A stretch of 64,000 nt of DNA. It comes from Bacteroidales bacterium. Lineage in GTDB: Bacteria; Bacteroidota; Bacteroidia; Bacteroidales; FEN-979. The notes beneath the pieces are model-generated. The model made no database searches. It was not told where the DNA came from and saw only the letters and a program-made list of their open reading frames with translations. The translations under genes were made by a program, and so were the position numbers. Position 1 is the first letter of the stretch. Each line of letters begins with the position of its first letter. Location: NCBI GenBank assembly GCA_025355465.1, contig JANXZO010000044.1, positions 16,816 through 80,815 on the forward strand, read 5' to 3'. Shown here piece after piece: positions 18,437 to 26,733 of this stretch.

Positions 18437-19267
18437 TTACAGTTCAGATTTCTTTCTCCAGTAATAGATCAGGAAAAAGCCAAATATCATACCACCAAGA
18501 TGTGCAAAATGAGCAACATTGTCGTTGGGATTGTTGGAAACCCCAGAAAAAAGCTCTATGCCACCGTAGAGGATAACGAGCCATTTTGCTTTAATGGGAA
18601 ATAAAAAATAGATAAACACCAGCATGTTGGGAAACATCATTCCAAAAGCAAGAAGAATACCATAAACAGCGCCCGATGCACCAATGGTAGGAGTGCTGAT
18701 CTTGTCCTGGTACAGCTGGAGTATGTTGTCTTTTGAAATAAGGAAGTAATGCTGGTTAACCGGACTGGCATTCCAGTCGGACAGGAAGGACTTCAGTTGT
18801 TCAAAAAGCTCCCTGCTGTGAGGTGGATACTGATTTACAAATGCCACGAATGAATCAATCCCCGGACTCATATTATAGGCACTCACAGCGGTTTCCAGGG
18901 AGGAATAACTCCACCACTGAACAGCGGTTTGCACCACTGCTGCACCGATGCCTGTGATCATATAATAGGTAAGAAATCGTTTTGGACCCCACACATTCTC
19001 CAAAAGGTATCCGAACATCCACAAGGCAAACATATTCCAAAGCACGTGGGGAAAGTCGGCATGAAGAAACATGTAGGTAACGAACTGGTACGGGCGGAAC
19101 AGGTCTGATTTGAAGTAATGCAGACCCATGAGCTGAACCAGATCAATCCCGAACGCAGTTTGCATGGAGAGGGTTGCAAGGTAAAATAATGCGTTGATTA
19201 TCAGTAAGTTTTTTACGACAGGAGGAAGCAGGCTGAAACCGGACGGACTATATTGCTGGTTTGTCAT
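18437..19267 (-). CDS. Rhomboid family intramembrane serine protease
   Basis: A 276-residue rhomboid without the long tail of its neighbour. WNMFALWMFGYLLENVWG matches the L1 loop, the catalytic Ser is in TIGASGAVYGILLAFG and the His in NVAHFAHLGGMIFGF, so it should be active. An expanded extracytoplasmic loop of about 60 residues between TM helices 3 and 4 (about residues 125-185) is longer than usual and may bind substrate. It is 10 bp downstream of mutL. Confidence 0.9.
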   Translation of the reverse strand: MTNQQYSPSGFSLLPPVVKNLLIINALFYLATLSMQTAFGIDLVQLMGLHYFKSDLFRPYQFVTYMFLHADFPHVLWNMFALWMFGYLLENVWGPKRFLTYYMITGIGAAVVQTAVQWWSYSSLETAVSAYNMSPGIDSFVAFVNQYPPHSRELFEQLKSFLSDWNASPVNQHYFLISKDNILQLYQDKISTPTIGASGAVYGILLAFGMMFPNMLVFIYFLFPIKAKWLVILYGGIELFSGVSNNPNDNVAHFAHLGGMIFGFFLIYYWRKKSEL

Positions 19268-19277
19268 TTTATGGGAT

Positions 19278-21086
19278 TCATGATAGTTTAAATTTTCGAT
19301 TTAGCTCTTCATAGGTGAAGAGGGTGAGCGTAGGTTTTCCTTCCGGGGAAAATTCAGGAACCTTGCACGAAAAAAGGTTTTCGACAATGGTATCCACCTC
19401 TTCCTGCATCAACTTGCGTCCCCGTTTAACCGCAAGTTTTTTAGCCATGTTTTTTGCCAGCACGTGGTTTGGATTGGATTTACTTTCCTTATCGGGGGCT
19501 TTGAGTGATTCAATCAGCGTTTCGAGCAGTTCACCCGGATTTTGCGTAGAGACTGAAGCCGGAATTGAATGGATCACATAACTGTTCTTCCCGAATTCTG
19601 CCATGTCGAACCCTAATTTCATGAGGTGAGGAAGCCATTCCTTTACCATAAGTGCTTCATCAGAAGTTAGTTGTATGGAATGTGGAAGGAGTAGTTTCTG
19701 AGAAGCCGATGTGTCACCGGCAGGCTGATCCAGAAACCGTTCGTATAAGATACGTTCATGGGCATGCTGCTGGTCAATGATGACGATCCCCGTTTTAGTA
19801 TGGGTGATGATGAATGCGTTTTGAACCTGGATGGACTTTGTGGATTCTGAAGCGGGAAACCCCATCAATTCAGGTTCCGGTGCAGGCATGGGTATTTGTT
19901 GATAGAGCTTTTGCCACCCATCGATTGAGTTATGCATTTTTTCAGGAAACGGGTTCTGATTTTCCGTTCGCATTCTCTTTTCGAAAGGATTATAGTCGGG
20001 ATTTAAGGTGATTGTCGGGGGTCTCACCTGGTGATCTTTTGGAAGCGCAGGAAGTTCCATGCTCTGTTCCACGTTAAAATCCAGAGAAGGGGAGAGGTTG
20101 AATTTACCGATCGATTGTTTTACTGCAGCATGCAGGATTGCATAGATACTTTTTATATCCTGGAAATTGATCTCTGTTTTCGTCGGATGAATATTTACAT
20201 CGATTGTTTTGGGATCGACCTCAAGATAAAGAAAATAGCTCGGGAATGAATCATTGGGGATAAGCTCTCTGAAGGCAGTCTCCACCGCATGGTGAAGATA
20301 TGGGCTTTTCATATACCTGCTGTTGGTAAAGAAATATTGCTCACCGCGACTTTTTTTGGCAAATTCCGGTTTCCCTATAAACCCGGCGATATTTACGATA
20401 TCGGTATGTTGTTCAACAGGGATCAGTCGCTGGCCGTAGGAATTTCCGAAGAGGTTTACAATTCGCTGTTTCAGATTGCTGACTGGTAATTGAAATAGTA
20501 TCTTGTCCTGATTGTAAAAATTAAATGCAATATTGGGATTTACCAGAGAGATACGGAAAAATTCTTCCATGATATACTTCAGCTCGAGCGTATTGGATTT
20601 TAAAAAATTCCGACGCGCCGGAACATTGAAGAACAGGTTTTTAACACTGATTGAGGTCCCGTCCGGGCAGTTAACCGCGGATTGTCCTTTAAATTCGGTT
20701 CCTTCCACGATGATGGCTGTCCCGATCTCATCCTCTGTCCGTTTGGTGCGCAATTCCACCTGAGCAACAGAGGCAATAGAAGCGAGGGCCTCTCCCCGGA
20801 AGCCAAGGGTCCTGATCGCAAAAAGGTCGTCTGCCGATCTGATCTTTGAAGTAGCATGCCGTTCAAAGCACATCCTTGCATCGCGTTCAGACATGCCACA
20901 ACCGTTATCAACAACCTGGATCAGCATTTTGCCCGATTCCCGGATGATGAGTTTAATTTCTGATGCACCCGCATCAATTGTGTTTTCCAGCAACTCCTTC
21001 ACGGCAGAAGCAGGTCTTTGTACTACCTCTCCTGCAGCGATCTGGTTGGCAACGGAATCGGGTAAAAGTTGAATCAGGTCTGACAT
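19278..21086 (-). CDS. mutL: DNA mismatch repair protein MutL
   Basis: A 602-residue MutL. The N-terminal GHKL ATPase has IAAGEVVQRPASAVKELLENTIDAG, DNGCGM, FERHATSKI and TLGFRGEALASIASV; the C-terminal dimerisation domain includes QNAFIITHTKTGIVIIDQQHAHERI and the end motif CKVPEFSPEGKPTL. The DQHA(x)2E(x)4E endonuclease motif reads DQQHAHERILYE and keeps the residues seen in nicking MutL proteins. I chose the ATG at 21086 (MSDLIQLLP) over a TTG at 21113. It heads the mutL-rhomboid-rhomboid-EEP-uvrB run. Confidence 0.97.
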   Translation of the reverse strand: MSDLIQLLPDSVANQIAAGEVVQRPASAVKELLENTIDAGASEIKLIIRESGKMLIQVVDNGCGMSERDARMCFERHATSKIRSADDLFAIRTLGFRGEALASIASVAQVELRTKRTEDEIGTAIIVEGTEFKGQSAVNCPDGTSISVKNLFFNVPARRNFLKSNTLELKYIMEEFFRISLVNPNIAFNFYNQDKILFQLPVSNLKQRIVNLFGNSYGQRLIPVEQHTDIVNIAGFIGKPEFAKKSRGEQYFFTNSRYMKSPYLHHAVETAFRELIPNDSFPSYFLYLEVDPKTIDVNIHPTKTEINFQDIKSIYAILHAAVKQSIGKFNLSPSLDFNVEQSMELPALPKDHQVRPPTITLNPDYNPFEKRMRTENQNPFPEKMHNSIDGWQKLYQQIPMPAPEPELMGFPASESTKSIQVQNAFIITHTKTGIVIIDQQHAHERILYERFLDQPAGDTSASQKLLLPHSIQLTSDEALMVKEWLPHLMKLGFDMAEFGKNSYVIHSIPASVSTQNPGELLETLIESLKAPDKESKSNPNHVLAKNMAKKLAVKRGRKLMQEEVDTIVENLFSCKVPEFSPEGKPTLTLFTYEELNRKFKLS

Positions 21087-21091
21087 CTTCA

Positions 21092-21099
21092 CAAAAGTA
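21092..21099 (-). promoter_or_regulatory. Candidate -7 element (TACTTTTG) upstream of mutL
   Basis: TACTTTTG on the minus strand, 5 nt before the mutL ATG. If used, transcription would start at or within a few bases of the start codon, giving a leaderless or near-leaderless mutL message. Confidence 0.5.
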
Positions 21100-21245
21100 C
21101 CGATAAAAACCAAAACAGGTTTATATTTTCCACCGGATGATCGGAAAAAAAGGAGGCAACTGTAAATGCCAAAAGAAGACCTTGCGATCTTCCCGGCACA
21201 TGGTGCTAAAAAGCCATCTAAAAGACGAAAAGCACTTTACTGTTG

Positions 21246-21806
21246 TTAAAATCTGGCTTTATCCAGCACAGGAAACCTCATTTGAACGAGGTAAAAAGCC
21301 CCGTAGAATACCGCACTGAAGAACATGGTACCCAGAAAGTCATTCATAAAGAATGAAATTCCGTAAGTCGTGTCGCGGAAAAACATAAGGCCTGCAATGT
21401 AGCATTCCATTAGGCCCGCAAATGACTGGGGATAAAACGGACTGGCGAGCCATGAGGCGAAGTTGGTTATCAGGAAAAAGATAACCGCCGACGAGACTGA
21501 GGCAAGCGCAACCGATCCCACATTCACTTTCTTCCGGATCGACATACCAATGATCACCGTGATGGCAAAACCCAGATAAACAGCGGGCATATTAGCGTGC
21601 AGACCAATAACGAGATCGCTGATAAACATCGCGGCGATCGGAAAGGCGAAAGCATATTGCTTTCTGTCGAAATAGGTCCCGGCAAACAGTGCCATGGCTG
21701 CAATCGGCGTAAAGTTCGGCCAATGCGGTAACAGCCTTAATAAGGCTGCAAAAAGGATAACTGTGAAAACAACAATAAATCTAGGAGTAATAGATTTATA
21801 TCTCAT
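21246..21806 (-). CDS. DUF6580 family putative membrane transport protein
   Basis: A 186-residue protein with about five or six membrane helices. The NFTPIAAMALFAGTYFDRKQYAFAFP and MFISDLVIGLHANMPAVYLGF segments are characteristic of the Bacteroidota DUF6580 family, whose fold resembles the S-component of ECF vitamin transporters. The substrate is not known and no ECF ATPase or T-component is nearby. It is transcribed away from the amidohydrolase gene, with a TATTTTTG element 23 nt upstream of its ATG. A link to cobalamin uptake would be speculation. Confidence 0.75.
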   Translation of the reverse strand: MRYKSITPRFIVVFTVILFAALLRLLPHWPNFTPIAAMALFAGTYFDRKQYAFAFPIAAMFISDLVIGLHANMPAVYLGFAITVIIGMSIRKKVNVGSVALASVSSAVIFFLITNFASWLASPFYPQSFAGLMECYIAGLMFFRDTTYGISFFMNDFLGTMFFSAVFYGAFYLVQMRFPVLDKARF

Positions 21807-21828
21807 TTATATATTAGTTATGATCAGA

Positions 21829-21836
21829 CAAAAATA
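21829..21836 (-). promoter_or_regulatory. Candidate -7 element (TATTTTTG) of the DUF6580 gene
   Basis: TATTTTTG on the minus strand 23 nt before the ATG at 21806, within a 115-bp divergent intergenic region that also holds the amidohydrolase promoter candidate on the other strand. Confidence 0.6.
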
Positions 21837-21882
21837 ATAAATCATTTTAATTAAAGTCAAGGAATCTGTAAAAATGTTTTTA

Positions 21883-21890
21883 TATTTTTG
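21883..21890 (+). promoter_or_regulatory. Candidate -7 element (TATTTTTG) of the amidohydrolase gene
   Basis: TATTTTTG on the plus strand 32 nt before the ATG at 21922, facing away from the DUF6580 promoter candidate. Confidence 0.6.
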
Positions 21891-21921
21891 AATAGTCACA
21901 TAATCAACTGAAAACAAAAGG

Positions 21922-23559
21922 ATGAAACCAAAGATAGTACTTCTGTTCTTAATATTTCTTGTTGTTGTAAATCCGGGATGCAAAATGAAACAGCAGATCG
22001 ATACGCTTGTAACGCATGCAAGGATATATTCAGTCGATTCCACGAACCAGGTATTCGGAGCCATGGCGATTGATAAGGGTAAGATACTGGCGCTTGGATC
22101 GGAGGAGGAGCTTTCCGGGCGATACACCGCCAGAAATGTAATTGATGCAGCCGGTGGTACTGTATTTCCGGGATTCATTGATGCCCATTGCCATTTTTAT
22201 GGTATGGCATTGGGACTTCAATATATCGATCTTGGCGGAACGACATCATTTGATGAAGTGCTGAAAAGGCTGGGCAGGGGTGTGAAGGGATACAACGGAA
22301 GCTGGATTGTAGGCCGTGGATGGGATCAAAACCTTTGGAAAGAGAAGGAATTTCCGGACAATACCAGACTCAGCGTCTTATATCCCCATAACCCGGTAAT
22401 GCTTATCCGGGTCGATGGCCATGTAGTACTGGCAAACGCAGAGGCACTCAGGTTAGCCGGGATCGGTGTGGTTAACTCCTATAAAAAGGGAGAAGTTGAG
22501 GTAAAAGCCGGAAAACTAACAGGAATTTTGGGTGAGAACGCTGCTGATAAGATGAGAAATACAGTTCCTGTACCTGATGAAACAGCCATAACCGGGTTAT
22601 TGGCCAGGGCGGAGAAACTCTGTTTGCAAGCAGGCCTTACCGGTGTAAGTGATGCTGGCCTCAATACCGGTGAAGTAATACTTCTCGATACCTTGCAGCG
22701 GCGGCGGCAACTCTCGTTGAACATCTATGCGATGCTTAGTCCTACGCCAGAGAATATCCGACATTTTGTGCAAAAGGGGCCTTATGAAACTGACCGGCTC
22801 AGCGTGCGATCGATAAAATTATATGCCGACGGGAGCTTAGGAAGCAGGTCGGCATTGCTGAAAAAGCCATATTCTGATGATCCTGGTACCAACGGGATTC
22901 TGACAACACCGGTTGATACTATGCGGTATTTGTGTAAGTTAGCTCTGGCGCATGGTTATCAGGTGAACACGCACTGTATCGGTGATTCAGCCTGTTCGTT
23001 AATGCTGGGATTGTATGCCTCCTGTCTGCACGGCAAAAATGACAGGCGCTGGAGAATCGAGCATGCACAGGTTGTTGACCCGGAGGATCTCCATCTCTTT
23101 GCAGATAATTCAGTTATCCCGTCGGTTCAGGCTACACATGCTACCTCAGATATGGGCTGGGCCGGGAAACGTCTAGGCAGTGAAAGAGTCAAAGGAGCCT
23201 ATGCCTACAAGGATCTTCTCCTGCAAAATGGCTGGCTTGCTAACGGAACTGACTTCCCGATCGAACAGATTTCACCGATTCTCACTTTTTATGCTGCTGT
23301 TGCCAGAAAGGATGTGCAAGGCAATCCTGTTTCGGGATTTCAGCCGGAAAATGCCCTGACCCGGGAGGAGGCGCTTCGTTCCATTACCTCGTGGGCTGCG
23401 CGGGCTAATTTTCAGGAAACAAAAATGGGAAGTCTGGAACCCGGGAAAAATGCCGATTTCGTTATCCTGGACCAGGATCTCATGGAAATACCTCTTGCAC
23501 GAATACCGCAAACCAGGGTATTAAAAACCTATGTTCATGGTGAACTGAAGTATCCTTGA
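21922..23559 (+). CDS. Amidohydrolase family protein (YtcJ-like), exported
   Basis: A 545-residue metal-dependent hydrolase of the PF07969 group. The N-terminus is a hydrophobic signal ending in a Cys (VVVNPGCKMKQQ), so it may be a lipoprotein, although the lipobox is not canonical. Metal-site text is FPGFIDAHCHFYG (HxH), the carboxylated-Lys strand SIKLYADGSLGSRSALL, VNTHCIGDSA, RIEHAQVV and the final Asp in NGTDFPIEQ. Relatives hydrolyse amides or formyl groups from varied substrates, so the substrate is open. The stop codon abuts the stop of the convergent downstream gene with no spacer. Confidence 0.85.
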   Translation: MKPKIVLLFLIFLVVVNPGCKMKQQIDTLVTHARIYSVDSTNQVFGAMAIDKGKILALGSEEELSGRYTARNVIDAAGGTVFPGFIDAHCHFYGMALGLQYIDLGGTTSFDEVLKRLGRGVKGYNGSWIVGRGWDQNLWKEKEFPDNTRLSVLYPHNPVMLIRVDGHVVLANAEALRLAGIGVVNSYKKGEVEVKAGKLTGILGENAADKMRNTVPVPDETAITGLLARAEKLCLQAGLTGVSDAGLNTGEVILLDTLQRRRQLSLNIYAMLSPTPENIRHFVQKGPYETDRLSVRSIKLYADGSLGSRSALLKKPYSDDPGTNGILTTPVDTMRYLCKLALAHGYQVNTHCIGDSACSLMLGLYASCLHGKNDRRWRIEHAQVVDPEDLHLFADNSVIPSVQATHATSDMGWAGKRLGSERVKGAYAYKDLLLQNGWLANGTDFPIEQISPILTFYAAVARKDVQGNPVSGFQPENALTREEALRSITSWAARANFQETKMGSLEPGKNADFVILDQDLMEIPLARIPQTRVLKTYVHGELKYP

Positions 23560-24201
23560 TTATTTGAGTTGTTTGCAAACCAATTTCCCGATCTTTTTTC
23601 CAGCGGATTCAAAGCATTCTGAGATGCGCAGGGTGGCATCGTAAGAGGTTTTGCTCACGGAGACACCGCCGACAGACATTTGGGGCTTTGATTTTGGTTT
23701 GGCGCCATCCATGTCGATCGTGGCGATAACTTTTTCGGGTGCTGCGGTCTCAATCAGATCGACCAGCATGTTAACCGAAGCAGATTTTGCAGTGCCCATC
23801 ACGACTGTTTCAACCCCTTGTTCAACAAAGGTGACGTGTACAACAAAAGTGTATTTTGCGGAAGGATCGGATTTGAGAACAATACCGCAATCTTCCGCTT
23901 GTTTGTTGAAGTCTTCCTCGAAGGCTGGCTGACAGATTTCAGTCTTTGCAGCATTCCATTTCGCAGCCCACTCATCACCAGAGCCTGGTTTTTTTGCATT
24001 ACGGTCTTCGATCCCTTTTTTCAGATATTCCTCTTCTGTTTTAAATTTACCTACTTCCATTTTGCCGTAGTCGTAGGTGATATTGACCACTTTCGCTCCT
24101 TTTAGCATAATCAGTTCTCCTGATTTGAGATCCTGGGCGGAAGCATTGAAACAAGACAAGAAGAAAATTGTGGCTATCAATAAAAATCCAGTTTTTTTCA
24201 T
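23560..24201 (-). CDS. Secreted protein of unknown function
   Basis: A 213-residue protein with a clear signal peptide (MKKTGFLLIATIFFLSCFNASAQ) starting at the ATG at 24201; an earlier non-ATG start at 24240 would put residues before the signal. The mature part has a conserved-looking DYGKMEVGKFKTEEEYLKKG segment and a C-terminal SKTSYDATLRISECFESAGKKIGKLVCKQL that resembles the end of periplasmic domains involved in lipid or nucleoside-type binding, but I do not recognise the family. A TAATTTTG element with a TTTG about 19 nt further upstream precedes it. Confidence 0.7.
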   Translation of the reverse strand: MKKTGFLLIATIFFLSCFNASAQDLKSGELIMLKGAKVVNITYDYGKMEVGKFKTEEEYLKKGIEDRNAKKPGSGDEWAAKWNAAKTEICQPAFEEDFNKQAEDCGIVLKSDPSAKYTFVVHVTFVEQGVETVVMGTAKSASVNMLVDLIETAAPEKVIATIDMDGAKPKSKPQMSVGGVSVSKTSYDATLRISECFESAGKKIGKLVCKQLK

Positions 24202-24242
24202 AGGATTATTTTTAATGGTTAATGCAGTAATGTTTATCACGA

Positions 24243-24250
24243 CAAAATTA
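24243..24250 (-). promoter_or_regulatory. Candidate -7 element (TAATTTTG) with upstream TTTG
   Basis: TAATTTTG on the minus strand 42 nt before the ATG at 24201. A TTTG within TTTTGTTTGTCATG about 19 nt further upstream fits the -33 element, making this one of the better two-part promoter matches in the window. Confidence 0.65.
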
Positions 24251-24291
24251 TCACAAACATCATGACAAACAAAATTTTTCCCAATAATTGG

Positions 24292-25599
24292 CTAACTGGC
24301 CCGGTTGTCTATGAATTTCAAGGTCTTTCGACCGGATTCCGGTAATTGAATAAGGCTTATCTCCTCCGGTGGACGGAAGCGGATGAGGGGAGCAACGCGT
24401 AACTTTGCCCGGAAGTGTTCTTTTATATCGTTTTCCTGTTTCGGAGTGGACACCTTCGTGCCCGCATGAATCAGAACCTCATCGGTACCAATTTCATTGG
24501 TATACACTTCAACGATATAGTTTTGAATAAAACCGATATTATCCAGAATATCGTACAGGGCAGAAGGATAAAGCGTTGTGCCTTTGTACTTAATCATCTG
24601 ATTTTTCCTCCCCACAATGGGACCGAGGCGCATGGTATTTCTGCCACAGGGGCAGGGCTCAGTATAATAGGCGGATACATCTCCTGTACGAAACCTGAGA
24701 AGAGGCATACCTTCAACACCCAGCGTGGAGACTGTAACCTCGCCGTATTCACCTTCCTTTACCGGGTTGAAATTGTCATCGAGTAACTCAACAATAATCA
24801 GTTCGGGGTGATGGTGACCGCCAATGCCTTCAGAACACTCGGTGAAGGAGGTGCCCATTTCGGTGGAGGCGTAAGTTGAGTAGAGTTTCAGCGGCCATTT
24901 TTCAGAGATTTTCCGTCCCAGTGTATTCAGGCTAAAATCGGGATTTCGCAAAGGTTCGCCGATGCAGATTGCTTTTAGGAGTGAGCTGGACTTATAGTTG
25001 ATCTTGTGGTGTTCAGCAAATTCGATAAGTTTCAGTAGAAACGACGGTACAGTTACAAAGGCATTGGGTTGGATCCGGCGAATGGTATCCCATTGAAGTT
25101 CAGGTATCCCGTTTCCAACCCTGACAACACCTGCACCGATCATCCTGATGCCGAGGAAATAGGCGAGACCCGCCATGAACCGGCGATCGAGGGTAGTCAT
25201 CAGCTGATAAATATCCGCTGAGTTACCTCCTGCGCATGTGAAAGATATCGCCTCATTGTAGGCAAGCCGGTCGAGATCTTTACCCGTCATGGAAAACGTA
25301 ACAGGATCGCCCAGGGTACCTGAAGTCGTGATATAATCAATGATTTGTTGCGGAGGTACACAACGAAATTGTTCGTTGTGTTGCTGGAGATCCGTTTTAC
25401 TGGTTACCGGAATATTTACCAGGTCATCAATACCTCTGATATTACCAATGTCGATCCGGTGTTTGCTGAACAGGGCTGAATAGAATGGTGATTTTTCCTT
25501 GAGAAATAGCAGTAGTTCCCGGAGTTTGCCATCCTGGAATTTCCGTATCTCCTTCGTGGATTGTAGCTCAATTTCAGGTACGAAGGCTGCTGTTGTCAT
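24292..25599 (-). CDS. Phenylacetate-CoA ligase-like (PaaK-type) AMP ligase
   Basis: A 435-residue ANL-superfamily adenylating enzyme of PaaK type. The P-loop-like TTSGTLGDPVTFS is at about residue 91; YSTYASTEMGTSFTEC is the A5 acid-binding region; LLRFRTGDVSAYY (A7 Asp) and GRKNQMIKYKGTTLYP (A8) follow, with a small C-terminal AMP-binding domain. Four Cys around PCPCGRN may bind metal, as in PaaK relatives. It would activate a carboxylic acid to an adenylate and hand it to CoA or an ACP, in the position that ApeH-type ligases have in aryl-polyene clusters. It is the last gene of the minus-strand cluster. Confidence 0.85.
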   Translation of the reverse strand: MTTAAFVPEIELQSTKEIRKFQDGKLRELLLFLKEKSPFYSALFSKHRIDIGNIRGIDDLVNIPVTSKTDLQQHNEQFRCVPPQQIIDYITTSGTLGDPVTFSMTGKDLDRLAYNEAISFTCAGGNSADIYQLMTTLDRRFMAGLAYFLGIRMIGAGVVRVGNGIPELQWDTIRRIQPNAFVTVPSFLLKLIEFAEHHKINYKSSSLLKAICIGEPLRNPDFSLNTLGRKISEKWPLKLYSTYASTEMGTSFTECSEGIGGHHHPELIIVELLDDNFNPVKEGEYGEVTVSTLGVEGMPLLRFRTGDVSAYYTEPCPCGRNTMRLGPIVGRKNQMIKYKGTTLYPSALYDILDNIGFIQNYIVEVYTNEIGTDEVLIHAGTKVSTPKQENDIKEHFRAKLRVAPLIRFRPPEEISLIQLPESGRKTLKFIDNRAS

Positions 25600-25616
25600 G
25601 GAGGTTGGTCCTGGAC

Positions 25617-26339
25617 CTAGAATTTCAATCCAAAAAGCACGCGGAAGGTTGAAACATCGATGGTACGATCTTTTGGCTTTGTTGTACTGACGTTATCGTA
25701 GGTAACGCTTCCGAAGTTGTATTGGAATGAAAACGCCAGAATCCGGTAACGTAATGAGAGGCTGACTTCATTCTGAAGGTAAGTGACCCCATATTTTGTG
25801 AGCCTGTCGTCGCTGTAGTTTTCCCATTCTCCGTAGTAGTAGCAGAAGTTTGCGTTCAACTTATAGGAAAGGTCGATCATCAGTTTATCGATCGGATTGA
25901 TGGTAAAAACCGGTCCGAATTTCTGCCCGCCAAAGAAATAATAGTGGTTAGCAACTTTGTCTGTGAGAACCGGCTGTGTTGAATTAAAGGAGAATGTGAG
26001 GAATGTGGCATCGATACCCAGGCGAAGGTGGTTGTTGGCGAATGCCGGACCAATGTAGATCAGGTACCCGAGGTCCATGGCTGCTCCAATTTTAGCAGGA
26101 AGGTAGGTCAGTTTTAATGTTGGGGTTGCCGTTTTGTCATTGAACGTGGTTCCGGTGGCAAATGTCCCAACCGGGAAAACGGGGCCAAGCTTCAGGTAAA
26201 ATCCACTGGTAATGGAATTCGGCATTTTCATTTTCTGTGGTTGCTGGGCTTGCGGCTGGTATGGCTGTTGATCCTGTGCCTGCGCAAAGATGGAGGTCGT
26301 CAGGAGCAAGGCCATCATGAAATAGAAGGAGCGTTTCAT
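25617..26339 (-). CDS. Predicted outer membrane beta-barrel protein
   Basis: A 240-residue secreted protein with signal peptide (MKRSFYFMMALLLTTSIFAQAQ), a short Gln/Pro-rich linker (about residues 22-38) and then alternating aromatic/hydrophobic strands (GFYLKLGPVFPVG, AMDLGYLIYIGPAF, LSLRYRILAFSFQYNFGSV) ending in a terminal strand FRVLFGLKF with C-terminal Phe, typical of an OmpA/W-like barrel. The ATG at 26339 is preferred to an upstream non-ATG start because it gives the signal peptide. It may export or anchor the cluster product, but this is inferred from position only. Confidence 0.7.
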   Translation of the reverse strand: MKRSFYFMMALLLTTSIFAQAQDQQPYQPQAQQPQKMKMPNSITSGFYLKLGPVFPVGTFATGTTFNDKTATPTLKLTYLPAKIGAAMDLGYLIYIGPAFANNHLRLGIDATFLTFSFNSTQPVLTDKVANHYYFFGGQKFGPVFTINPIDKLMIDLSYKLNANFCYYYGEWENYSDDRLTKYGVTYLQNEVSLSLRYRILAFSFQYNFGSVTYDNVSTTKPKDRTIDVSTFRVLFGLKF

Positions 26340-26371
26340 TGTGTTTGGTTTCAGTAATTTTTGTTGGTGAT

Positions 26372-26379
26372 CAAAAATA
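26372..26379 (-). promoter_or_regulatory. Candidate -7 element (TATTTTTG) inside the cluster
   Basis: TATTTTTG on the minus strand 33 nt before the ATG of the beta-barrel gene, in the 87-bp gap after the ACP gene. It would allow the beta-barrel and AMP-ligase genes to be expressed apart from the rest. Confidence 0.55.
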
Positions 26380-26426
26380 CGAAAATATTCCAAACAAGAA
26401 GAAACAGTTTTATCTCTGCCTCAGGA

Positions 26427-26714
26427 TCAAACGACGGCTTTGGATTTTTCCGCTGTGATGAACTCAGCGATGCTGTCTATGGAACGAATCACTTCCCTGG
26501 CCAGGTTCTGATCTGCGATGCGGATTCCGTAATGGCGCTGGATGGCCATGATAATCTCGATGGCGTCTACGGAGTCGAGGGTTAGGGCATTACCCCCTCC
26601 AAACAATGGAATCTTATCATCAACATCGGCCGGGTTCACGTCCGTGATTCCTACTGTATTCATAATCAAATTTTTGATCTCTGTTTTAAGGTCAGTGGAA
26701 GGTATGTTTGTCAT
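26427..26714 (-). CDS. Acyl carrier protein
   Basis: A 95-residue ACP. The 4'-phosphopantetheine attachment Ser48 lies in LTLDSVDAIEI, with the helix II Asp-Ser pattern intact. I place the start at the ATG at 26714 (MTNIPSTDL); a longer frame to 26777 would overlap the upstream gene. It directly follows a BtrH-like acyltransferase gene (19 bp), the pairing seen in butirosin biosynthesis where BtrH unloads an acyl group from the ACP BtrI. It may therefore carry a tailoring acyl group rather than the growing chain. Confidence 0.9.
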   Translation of the reverse strand: MTNIPSTDLKTEIKNLIMNTVGITDVNPADVDDKIPLFGGGNALTLDSVDAIEIIMAIQRHYGIRIADQNLAREVIRSIDSIAEFITAEKSKAVV

Positions 26715-26733
26715 GAATTTTCGTTTTTCCAGG

